Part shown: piece by piece, positions 1 to 12,698 of the stretch
Layout of the letters: the number at the start of each line of letters is the position of its first letter
How positions within the stretch are numbered: the first letter of the stretch is position 1
Assembly (NCBI GenBank): GCA_947179485.1
Contig: OX359246.1
Span: 33,356,001 to 33,420,000 of the forward strand
DNA from: Allacma fusca
Taxonomy: Eukaryota; Arthropoda; Collembola; Symphypleona; Sminthuridae
DNA length: 64,000 nt
Direction: 5' to 3'
The notes under the pieces: model-generated
Seen by the model: only the letters and a program-made list of their open reading frames with translations
What the model was told of the DNA's origin: nothing
The model's database searches: none
Program-made: the position numbers and the translations under genes

Positions 1-370
1 CTCATTTGTGTAGGATTTTTCCTTCAAAATTCTACAAAATGGACTCTTGAATCTCACCTCTTCATATGTAGTTCCCAAAGGAATTGATTTATAATGGAAC
101 CAGTCCAACGTCTAACAAAACAAGTTTCACTCTTTGAGAATGGACAAGTCAGTATCTAGTTTTTTGCTCTGATTTTATCTACAGGATATATCTTCCCATC
201 AAAATGATTCTATAAAAATAGCATACAGTGACTACCTACCCATAAGCTGTGTGTACTATAACCATTACACTGCTTTCATAGAAGTAGTTACTACAAGGAT
301 AGAACTGCATTATCTCTGTAGGAAATCCATTAAAAATACGTAAAAACTGACCTTCATACGTATTTTTAGG

Positions 371-550
371 TTAGTTCAAATTATTGTAATGGTACGCCAC
401 AAAAATGCTACCTTCTTCTACATCTCTCTCGTACTGAAATGATATTTCAAGTATTGTAGCTCCAGTCTCTGTTCCTTGATTCCTTATTGTGAGAAGAAGA
501 CTTTTTGTAGGGGATGCCACTAAGGAATTAAATACCGTGAATTGGATTTT
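371..550 (-). CDS. Possible terminal exon of an unrecognised gene
   Basis: On the minus strand a CTAG acceptor at 551-554 is followed by 59 open codons and a TAA at 371-373. The peptide is hydrophilic and protein-like, with a stretch TVFNSLVASPTKSLLLTIRN and then an acidic segment ending in HYNNLN. A second open stretch lies upstream on the same strand at about 575-685 and could be the preceding exon, but I found no convincing donor joining the two. I do not recognise the family. The 5' part would have to lie beyond or inside the transposon at 801-1801, so the gene may be broken. It could also be a chance open frame. Confidence 0.3.
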   Translation of the reverse strand, partial: KIQFTVFNSLVASPTKSLLLTIRNQGTETGATILEISFQYERDVEEGSIFVAYHYNNLN

Positions 551-800
551 CTAGAATAAAATTATACATATCAAAAATTCACACGAGGTACAATTTAACA
601 GGGGTAAATAAATAGCTGCAGAGCAATCCATCCTGGTCAGGTGCTCAAAAAACTTCAGACGAATTTCATTCCCTTGTAAGATTTTAATTTGAATAGTCAA
701 CTAACTACGAGGTTCTAAATAATAATTAAAATCAAGCCTGCTCCTGATATTTGAAGGTATAAGGAAATAATTCAAATACAGAAATTTTACTGTCTCATTA

Positions 801-1801
801 CCCAGTCACTCGAAATGTATAGGATCCTACATGTAAAATCTATAGGATAAAAGTATCAGATCTGCGGACGATATCTCAAACGATTTTCTTACAGGATCCT
901 ATACTATCCCATAGTTACTAATCCCAACCTCGCATGGGATTTTCTCTAGCTTGTCCTATAGTTGAAAATTTATTATTATCTTATGCGCTTCTCTACTTCT
1001 ACTCCATTTTCCTCCAAAATTAAAACTACATAACCATCTTTACTACAGTTAGCTTAATTTTTAGACAATTGTAAATATTCTAAATATTTACAATTGTCTA
1101 AACAATTAAGCTAACTGCCATTAACGTTTTCATACATATACATTTCCTCAAATTGTCAATAGTAATACACCCTACACTGCAGTTCTATGTAGAAATAACA
1201 TGTAACACTAGAAAATAAAATTGCAGCCACAAGTAAATAATTTCACGTATAAATTGAAAAAAAGAACAATAACAATCACACACTGGTTATATTTTCCGCT
1301 TGTCTTACTATTACTAATTGTAAGTTAAAATTGAAACAATCTAAAGAACAGGTAAGTCGATTTGGTGTTCATCACAACCAAAGAACACGTGAATGACAAC
1401 TGCTGTTGATTAAGTATGGCGAATTTGGCGGTTATAATATATGTCTTGTACAAACGATGAGGAGCGCAGAATCCTTGTCAAAGCAAGTACAGGATTTTTA
1501 TAAAAATGTCCTATGGTACCCGAAACCATAGGATTTTTCTGAAAATGTCCTATAGAACTCGAACTTGCTGGATATGCGGCACCCAACTTATAGGATTTCT
1601 TTAAAAACTTCCTATGGTGCCCCCAGCTTATGGGATTTTTCTGAAAACTTCCTATGGTACTATATCTTATAAGAATCGCGTGCCAGTTTCTGACGAGCTG
1701 AATGATTTCTATAAGATCCTATATGGCTTGTGGGATTTCTGGTACATTTTCTCACAGAAATTGCATCCTATAGGAATCCCATACAGTTTGAAGTGACTGG
1801 G
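801..1801. mobile_element. 1.0 kb non-autonomous TIR DNA transposon, TA target duplication
   Basis: The left end begins CCCAGTCACT and the right end finishes AGTGACTGGG; similarity between the inverted ends continues for roughly 30 bases, to the TATAGGATCC-like motif. TA flanks both ends (799-800 and 1802-1803). Many copies of a CCTATAGG/AGGATTTTTC motif sit in the subterminal 150-400 bases on both sides, in opposite orientations. There is no transposase-like ORF, so this is a MITE-like element. The TA duplication suggests a Tc1/mariner-like or other TA-targeting mobiliser, but the family is not certain. An internal perfect-stem hairpin lies at 1046-1117. Confidence 0.75.
1046..1117. repeat. 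Long perfect-stem hairpin inside the transposon
   Basis: Two arms of about 33 bases read as near-perfect reverse complements around a TTCTA centre. The outer arms read CAGTTAGCTTAATT and AATTAAGCTAACTG. It is the longest palindrome in the element and could be an old nested MITE or a structural feature of the transposon itself. Confidence 0.75.
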
Positions 1802-1873
1802 TACTAAGCGTCCTGGAAATTATCATCTACATGCTTGAATTGTGAAGAATACAAAATCCTGAGCACGAAGAAA

Positions 1874-3904
1874 ATGTCAAACGGCTGTGAGAAGGAAATT
1901 ACCAAAGTGCAGATTGCAATTAAAGAGGTAAATGACAATTTACAAATTGAATAACAGGCATTCCCAGCGCTCCTAAATAATTTTAAGCATAATACAGTAG
2001 TTTTACTAATTTTGACCTCTTTCAATGTCCATTTCCTGCAGTTACGAGAAGCAGTGAAAGACCTAGTCACAGATGATAACAAAGAGTACGAAGATGAGTA
2101 CAACTTGATCCGCTGGCTCAGAGGTAAATATTGAGGATGTAGACACTATCAATACAAAAGGAATGTTTGTATGTTAAAACAAATATGCTAAAAATTTGTT
2201 AAATTAGTTTTTGAACATATTTTTGAAGCGCTCATGAAGATATTTTAATATTATTTACTATAATTTGTATATTAATTTTGCTTCTGGACCGTATAAAAAA
2301 TCTACTTAAAAACTTGTCCTGCACCAAGTCGTTGTACAGAGTTTCTTCAACTTCTGAAATACTACAAACACTTTGTTTAATCTTTGATTATCCTTACAGC
2401 TCAGAATATGGATGTGAAGAGGGCTGAGAAAATGCTTAGACATGTAAGTCGGATTTTATGAGTTTATGTGTAATTACGTTTGCAAGATGCTTGTAGTAGT
2501 TTACTGTAATAAATCCTTTCTCTTATAACGCAAAATCCAGGCTCATACCTGGAGATTAGAGAATCATGTGGAGGCACTCGTGTACGAAGACTTACCCCAG
2601 GACATGATTGAGAAATTCCCAATATTCTTGGATGGTTTCGCTAAGGACGGGACTCCTGGTAATTTCCTTGATAGGTCTTTTGCAACATGTAGAATAATAA
2701 AATATTGTATAAATAAAATTATTTCATTTTAATACATTACCCTTACAGTAATAGCGAAATGTTTATATTTAAAATCCCTTGAATTATTACAATAATGATG
2801 ATTATAATTGAATGGATATGCTTCGATGTATTTCAAATGTGTTTTTTTTACAATATTATTAGTATCATCAATACAAGCAGGCAGGATTGATTTGGCCGGC
2901 CAAGTGAAACTTCTGGGAAGGGAGAAAGTCCTCCGGTACTGTACTCAAATTTTTGCACAAGGAGAGAAAGTACTTTTGGATTTCAACCGGAAAAACAATG
3001 GGAATGAACCCATCCATGAGAATAGCATCCGAGGGGCTATTGCAATTGTGGACTTTGACCAATTCTCCTACAGACAAGTCCGATCCATTGAAGGTCTGTG
3101 ATTCTATTTTTATTTGTACTTTTAGTTACAGTGTATGCTAAAAACACATAATTACTACAAAGTACATGATAATTATTAATTGCATTGATATTGTACTCGT
3201 ACTCTTGCTATAAGACAGTCCTTAAGAGAATTTCTTTGGGGACAAAAATGTAACAATCCAATCATGCATATAATGCAAAACGATACTTTTTAGAACAGTA
3301 TAATGTTTAATATTCAGTCAAATTTTGCTAGCTTTAAGGGTGTCCTTATTCTCATTGAGTAGGACAAAGTCTGTAATATTGGTTTCTGCTTTAGCCGTTC
3401 GCACTGCCATTGACATTTGCAAGATCATGACGAACTACTTCCCTGACCTGGGGTCTGACATGTACACCATAAATTGTAAGTCAATAATTTATTTTTTACG
3501 TTATCAATTCAAAGTAAGAGTTGAGAATGAAGAGATACAAACTAGTAGAAGAAAAATGAGATGTAAACAAATGTCGACCGTGGTAATTAAATCCGTCACT
3601 TTAGTAGGTGTTCTGTTTCAATGTAAATGTAGGTAACATGTTTTCTGGAATTGCCATGCGACTTGTGAGGCCCGTTCTGGAGACTCCGTACTTGAAATTT
3701 CACGTATTCGGGACGAACGTGAATGAGTGGAAGGAGGCAATTTTGTCAAGAATCCCGGCTGATCTGATTAGACCACCTTTTGGAGGGACCAAAGATGAAA
3801 GATATGTCTTTGTCAAACCAGACTGCCTTAATAGACCGAGATCTCAGTATGAGTGCTCAAGTGATGTTGCCATCGAGTATTTAAACAGTATTTTAAACAT
3901 GTGA
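1874..3904 (+). CDS. CRAL-TRIO (Sec14-like) lipid-binding protein, 7 exons, 287 aa
   Basis: Exons: 1874-1927, 2042-2123, 2400-2443, 2541-2658, 2881-3093, 3395-3475, 3633-3904. All phases match and every intron is GT-AG. The product has a short acidic N-terminal helical region including NLIRWLRAQNMDVKRAEKML, the CRAL-TRIO-N hallmark. The lipid-binding domain follows, ending with INCNMFSGIAMRLVRPVLE and IPADLIRPPFGG, where the family has its VNxPxxF and LPxxYGG motifs. No GOLD domain or signal peptide is visible, so it is probably a cytosolic lipid or retinoid/phosphoinositide transfer protein; the ligand cannot be told. The start was chosen as the first in-frame ATG feeding a good donor; a further upstream 5' exon is possible. 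A polyadenylation signal lies at 4159-4164. Confidence 0.85.
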
Positions 3905-4158
3905 TTAAAATTTTTATATTTGCTATTATATCTTGTGTATATATTATGCACATTCTACTATATATGTTGTTATGAAAAGTTGAGTATTTAATCGTAGTCA
4001 AGCGTTTAATTTAAACGGTTGGGTAATCAATGGTTATCAATGGCGCAATCTTGGTAATAAACGGGTTGAACCAGTTGACTTTATAATTAATGTAAAGACT
4101 TTTATATTTTTGCTCCTATACCTATGTGACATCATATATTCTGTCATAAGTTCAATCA

Positions 4159-4164
4159 AATAAA
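4159..4164 (+). terminator. Polyadenylation signal AATAAA of the CRAL-TRIO gene
   Basis: AATAAA lies about 255 bases after the stop codon of the CRAL-TRIO gene. It is the nearest canonical hexamer. Confidence 0.55.
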
Positions 4165-5659
4165 GATTAATTGTGACATTTCTGACTCGATTTTGAATTT
4201 TTTAAAGAGACAAGCTTTGTCATAAAAAACAGTAATGTTTCAAGTGATTCTTTTATTGCAAGAATTCCAAAGGAATTACTTACAGAATTTTTGTAATATT
4301 TTTGTGCATCTAAATTTGCCAGAATTAAAAACATATTTCTCCGTTCAGTTCAAACTTTAGATATCCGGGATTGTGTGAGCATCTAATTACATAATTTTGT
4401 GTATTTTGCATTGTAATTTTAGGAGATATCACATCCTCTAATCTTAAGTCGTATGAACTTCAAACATACGAAATTTACTTTCTTCAAAAGTATAATGGGC
4501 ACTGATTTAATTTCTATATGTAATAAATTCCAGGTTCGGTGTGACTGAACTGAAATTAAATCTCATGAATGTTTTCCTATGATGGAAGCACAAGGTTGTG
4601 TGTAAAGGGGGCATTATGACTAATGTAGATACTTATGTAAGCAATTCTATATAATTATATTACATAAGTACAAAAAGCGGTTGGTGAGGTATCGCTATGT
4701 TTATCCGATCAGATTGTCGTAGAATTCCAGAAGAATTTATAGTGACTTTGAATGCATAAATCACGTTCATCGTTTAAATGGAAAAATCCTGTTCCACAGG
4801 CATTTCTGGGAAATATTCAACGTCGCAGCTCAAATGCATACATACTTTGACGTATAGTTGCACTTGTATTGCACATACATGAGATAACAAATATTGTCCA
4901 GTCTTCCGAATTCTTGTACAAATTATTTTGTATTTTAAAAAAGCTTTCTTATTCAAAATTAAATATCCATGCAACACTTCTGAGCAATGTGAGTAATAAT
5001 ATTATTCTTGTTAAAATTCAAACGAATCTTACCCGCCGAATATTTTAAGAGAAAAATTAGAATGACAAGAAACAAGTCGTTTTTACACTGTTGTCTTGCT
5101 TATATAGGTATAATCGATGTCATTACATAATGTCTTCCGACTCCAAATACATAGCTGCATCTCAGCATAGGTCTAAAAATCACAAGGTCATCTTAAGCAA
5201 AACTGAATGTCAATTAGACTATCCTTATTATTAACGAGCGCTACCTGTCCGTTGATTTAAAGCTCCGCGCGCTACTGTTACAATAAGCTCACACGGCATA
5301 CAATAAAAGTCTCCATGACAGGGCTTGATTCGTAAGATCGTAAGCCGTTTAGCTTTTAATTTCTACACTCACACTATAAAATCTCCCCGAGTAATTGTCC
5401 CTGTGTAGCACAGGGTTTTTACTAGTAGGTATAAAAACAAAGTTCCTGCAGAATTTCTGTTGTATGAAAATAAATGCGGAACTTCCAAAATTCTCCTAAT
5501 AAGAACAACATCAATGGACGAATGAACATATCTACTAGCCACTGTGAAGCTGGTATAGAGCTGAAATGATCTATTGAGTAATTGGTTCAAACAGCGTCCA
5601 CCAGAAAATTCAATATGTTTTGTAGGAACAAATTCGTAAAAAGTGAGAAGCCTATTGTT

Positions 5660-6545
5660 CTACAGGTCATCCGTTTGACCTCAAAAAATTAAATGAGATC
5701 AAGTATAAACACATAAGAATACATATGTACAGAAACGGGGAAGTCAAGCTTCCGCAATCTATAGACGTATTTACTGTTTACCGCCATGGTGTTTTTTACA
5801 CTAACCGCTAGCCGGGGTCGGATTTTTGTAAATCTCCCTGGAAGATTATTTCTAAATTTCCTTGCTGAATCAAATGTTCCTGCAGGGAGGTCCTCGATGA
5901 TTTCAAAAATCCCTGCTGAAAAAAATGTCAACGATTTTAAAAATCTCTGTTCGAAAAAATAATTTCCCTGCAAGTCGTCAAATCCCTGTCAAATAAGGTC
6001 AATCAATCTAAAAATCCCTGTTTTCCTTACAAATTTCCCTGAAACACGTGAACAAATTTGAAAATCCCTGCCAAAAAAATGATCAACGATTTTTAAAATC
6101 CCTGTTCGCAAAATACAATCCCTTCCCTTTGAGATTTTCCCCGCCAGAAATATTTTTCTCTGGGAAGAATCTTCCCGTCTTCCCACAAAAATCCGACCCC
6201 TGACCGGTAGATGTCGCATGAACTCGCAAACGAAATAATCAACTTTGTGAGGACATGCTGAATGATACAATACTACTTGCGAATTTAATTGCTCGTCAGG
6301 TATATATAAAAAAAAGTGCAAATAAGCATACATACGTAAATGTACGCCCGTATAGTTGAGTTTACACGTAAACCTTTTTAACCCCTCAGGTATGTCTAAA
6401 CCTTCTAATGCCCATTAGTTAACGCTCCCTTGTAGGTTTGTCTTGTGCATAAACCTTTTACAGCTACTAGCTCGTGCTGTTATATCCAATGGTGGAACTT
6501 CTCCCCTTGTTGATTTAGCGCGTAGCGCTGATCACAGATAATGTT
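5660..6545 (+). repeat. Dispersed repeat copy 1, interrupted by a hAT MITE
   Basis: Both flanks of the MITE at 5812-6202 align in the same orientation with 12846-13430. Shared landmarks are GGTCATCCGTTTGACCTCA at the start, ACCGGTAGATGTC in the middle, CCCATTAGTTAAC, and AGCGCTGATCACAGAT at the end. A third, partial copy lies inverted at about 51362-51460. The repeat occupies the place where exons 2-4 of the neverland pseudogene should be. No ORF of note. Confidence 0.8.
5812..6202. mobile_element. 391 bp hAT-type MITE with 8 bp target duplication
   Basis: Inverted ends read CCGGGGTCGGATTTTTGT (left) and, reverse-complemented, CAGGGGTCGGATTTTTGT (right). They are flanked by ACCGCTAG (5804-5811) and ACCGGTAG (6203-6210), an 8 bp duplication with one mismatch. 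Repeat copy 2 has the uninterrupted site, AACCGGTAGATG, at about 12989-13000, which confirms the boundaries. The interior is rich in AAAATCCCTG repeats in one orientation. Eight-base duplication and CAGGGG-like ends place it in the hAT superfamily. Confidence 0.88.
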
Positions 6546-7110
6546 TTGCTTTTCTTTTTGCACTCTGAAGCCTAAGCACCTGAGTGCATAGTTGGAAGTC
6601 ATTCAAAGTCAACGCATAAGAATATTAAAAGTGCAATTTCTCTTACACACCATTATGGTAAAGGAATCTGTTTTCGGTTTAGGTGGATAAATTACTATTT
6701 CGATACCGCAGAATCGAATTTTATGTCAATAAAATGAAACTGCATGTACCGACAAACGACCCAGTTTACAAATAATGTGCGATCCGATTCCAACGTCGAT
6801 GCTGAGAACTGAAGGACCAGTAATAATTATAGGAATGAAGGCTGTCCATGTATTTTGAATGGGGTTAAAAGCAACAGCCATGCCTGAACTCTCTGAATAT
6901 TTGTGAATTCAAAACAATGGGGAAATATTAGCCCTCTCGAAATTGTGTAATTACTCTTTTGAGAGTGAGATGAGAAAATCAGAAATATAATAAAATTACA
7001 TTTACAAAATGGTTATAAAATGCAGATTTTTTTACTCAATAAAGAATTATTAAGATTTAGATTACATCTTAGGCGGGGGTAAATCTGAAGCTCTGAGAGT
7101 GTTCTGTTTT

Positions 7111-7691
7111 ATGTCAACTACGGTATTTCAATTTGAAACTATCAAGCATTTTGGGCATTTTTGTTTCAGAGCAAATTTTGATGTTGTTAATTTACTGCAG
7201 ACAATTTTTATGTATGTAAATACTTGCAGTAAATAAGCTGAACATAAAATTAGGCTTCACCTGCCGCTAAAAATTTGACTAGTCCCTTAGCCTCACAGAG
7301 AGTTTTACTACAAGCGAGTGCAAAACAGACACAAATATTATGAATTATAGTGTATGTGCTGACTGACGTCAACATTGTAATTATCAACTCTCCCTATTAC
7401 GACACCCCAACGGCATGCATCTTGATGATATTATGAAAGATGTCGTCCCAGAGGTTATTTTCTATTCCAAGACCGTGAGAGGGGATTTTTATTTCGCATG
7501 ATTGGGAAACGTTGTCTATATTAGTCCAAATAGAAAAATTTGCATCTAAATGATTATCGTATTTCAATATTCTGCCATTTTAAAAACTTGTGTGGACTTC
7601 AAATGAAAATCTTTTTGGTTCCCAATTCTAGAATGTAATCCAACATTTTTCAAATACATATTTTGTTCCTTGTTTTCTGCTGGCGGTAAAC
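7111..7691. other. Intergenic, no gene seen
   Basis: AT-rich spacer between the neverland relic and the 3' end of the kinase gene. It probably holds the kinase 3' UTR; no convincing coding exon or repeat was recognised. Confidence 0.6.
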
Positions 7692-9932
<2,241 letters not shown>

Positions 9933-9957
9933 TTTTGAATTATTATAGGGGCACCTG

Positions 9958-12698
9958 AAATATATTTTGTACAACATGAGTTTGCATTTTTTTAAAATTT
10001 CGTGTTGAATTAAATGTTTTACGAGCTCTCTCAGAATTTCTGCAAAGCTGGTCTCCCTTTTCATAGCTGCTTTTACACCTCTATATGTACACTACAATTT
10101 ATTCCAAAACACAGCACCCACAATCAAGTAGCGGTGTGGAACATTTTGTAGTACTGTATTTGATACGCATGCATATCTATACATACCTGCTTACCTCTTT
10201 TTCCTGTCTCAATTGGCACATCTTTCTAGGTTATGGAAGGAAATGGACATATGTATACGTTTATATATTAGGGATGCCCATTGTGTCACAATTAGGGGAA
10301 GCTTCTAGGTTACCTTTAGAAAGCATTGAGTTACATCCAGGGGGAGCTATTACACACAGGGAAGTTTAATCCATTAAAGGTAAGGGGGAACTATAGACAT
10401 GGGATTTATTGAGGTTTTATAAATCTGAGTGTCTTCTGGGTTATTCAATAGAGCTTCATAGGTTATACCGACAGGGCGAGCTTTGTAGGTATAAGGGATG
10501 ATGAAGCACCAGAAGTGACCGACAGGGGAAATTGTTAAGTAAAATATATAATGACAGGTTTTTAACACGCAGGACAAGAACATCTTTTCAAGTTCAAGTC
10601 TGCTGTATTTTGTAATATACCAATGGAGTTCACCCATTTGACCCCCAGGGTTGACCAAACTTACTGGGCCACAATTTAAAAAATAATAATGATCCGAGCC
10701 AGAACACAACACTTGTATTAAAATTATAAGCTTAGCTCAAAAGTTGAGCGAGTACTGGAAACCCAACACGTGTCTAAACTTGGGTTCCAAACATTACCTG
10801 ATACTTTCATTGACAAGCTTCACCTCCCACCTTGAACTCTAAAATACAACAATTCCAAATAGGTCTCAAATACTGCTTTTAAAACTTGAATCATAAACTC
10901 AAAACTTCTCTCAAGTTTCCACAAGTTTTGAGTTGAGAAAAACAAATCTTGTGATTATCGCAGCCAAAAATGAAAATACACTATACTCAACTTCTTACTC
11001 AAGTGAAGACGAAAGATTGTACTTTTTGCTTGGAAGGGAACGATTGACGGTAGAATTCTCAAATTTCGAGTGCTACACTTTAAACTCAATGCTTGTAATA
11101 AAATGAATTAGTATATAAAAATTAGAACCATACTTTGATGTAGTTTGTCAAAACATGGTCACTGAACACCGACGAACTCTTAAAAGACTGAGCTTTACTT
11201 GCGAAAGCCCTTAAGTGTAAAAAAAATTGGGAAAATTTGTCTTCCAAGGTTCTAAACCTATAAAGTTCTTCCTCAGAACATTTACAAAAGTGATAGGAGC
11301 GAGAATGCCAGCTCAACCGCTGGCGTTGACCGCAGACTAAATAAATTCTTTTTCCTTCCGTCAACTACAGCCACTAGTATGTATTACTATGCTCCAGTCC
11401 AATATCCTCTTGTATACTCTTCCACTGATTAACAATAAGAGGAAACTTTTACAAGAACAAAGTTTCGGAGCTCACAGCACAACTCATTAGAATAGCTGTC
11501 TCAGGAGAGTTACATTATATTACGTTATATTAAATGCCTAAGAGGAAAAACTGAGAACGTACATTCCCTTGCCTAAGTCTCAATGAATCAATCAGTACAT
11601 AAAGGCCGTAAATGTGTTAAGGAGCAAGTGATTGTGAGTTAGGGAAATTTACATATAAAATAATATATTAAACTTGGCAGTCGAGTGCAGTGAAGAGCGA
11701 GCTCGTATATATTTGAGCATAAATCCCTCTCCCTTTTACACAACAATGTTCCTCAGCATTGAAAATACTTGAAATAAAAGTAATCACAAAATATTGAATA
11801 AGCCAAAAATAGGTATTGTTTATTCTAAAACTTACTATCACAAGCATCACTTACTTGAAAAAAGGAGGTTGGGACTTTCTGGCTAATGAGGACGGGAGAA
11901 GTAGGGTTGAACTTTTGTTTACAATAAATATCTATACATAATTATATCTATGTAAGCTTACCCTCCTTCCAACCTTTCAAGCCATGGGATCTGCTCTCAA
12001 GGATCTAATATTTCTTCTGGTCTGCTTTTGCAATTGTGAGATGCCTCTGAGTCGCCTAGAGGTCAAGCTAATACTTCACATGTGATTCTTATGTAATACT
12101 GCCAGAATAAAAAATTTCCCGACCTTGCCCCTTTCCTTCAGGTGCTTACATATACATACAACCATAAAGTTGCTCAAGTCAGTTTTCTCACAGGAGGGAT
12201 CGAAAATGAGCTAGCAATCTTCGCAGAAGCAATGCATCCTTATTACATAATAATTCCTATCGCATCCTTAGTAATACAGCATCCCTCACAACAAGAATGT
12301 CTCGGTCAACAATATCAATTGCACGTGTAGAGATGTGAGGTTATATTTTACACACACAGAGAGAGAGAGAGATGAATGTTGTTGCTGTTGAAGATCGAGA
12401 GTACTAATTGAGACTGCACCTCCAAATAATTACTCAACATTTTTATCGGCGCGTAATAAACTCAGAACATATGTATGCATGTATCTAGCACATTTTTATC
12501 CTAATTGTCCTTAATCTCAATCATTAAATTCAATAATAAAATATGGAGCTCTTATAGTAGTGTCTTAAAAGCATTACCACATGATTCATGTAACCTATAG
12601 ATAGAAATTGTAGATGCAATGGAAATAACATCTGTTGCCAATGTTAAATTAATTCCCTTCATTCAACACCAAGACTGATGGAATTGAAGTAGCATTTT
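9958..12698. other. Long intergenic stretch, no gene supported
   Basis: About 2.7 kb without a credible coding exon. It probably contains the kinase promoter and 5' UTR exon. A short GA microsatellite lies at about 12357-12372. The short open frames here lack family resemblance and splice support. Confidence 0.55.

Larger units (their letters stand above)
4400..7110 (-). pseudogene. Decayed neverland copy, exons 2-4 missing
   Basis: This stretch aligns in order with the intact neverland gene and its flanks at about 16.5-19.4 kb. Exon 1 relic 6750-6881 is still open (44 codons, starting MAVAFNPIQNTWTAF) and keeps its GT donor. Intron 1 and the exon 2 acceptor are recognisable near 6555-6700. 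An exon 5 relic at about 5510-5605 carries a TAG where the intact gene has an Arg codon, plus a 1 bp frame loss. An exon 6 relic at about 5016-5172 has a small frame-shifting insertion. The 3' flank similarity continues down to about 4400. Exons 2-4, including the Rieske cluster and iron site, are absent; their place (about 5660-6545) is taken by a repeat. The copy cannot encode an enzyme. Confidence 0.85.

Noticed and set aside
5689..6333. Two minus-strand open frames of 94 and 114 codons
   Set aside because: They run through the hAT MITE and its flanking repeat, where AAAATCCCTG repeats keep frames open; no protein-like features.
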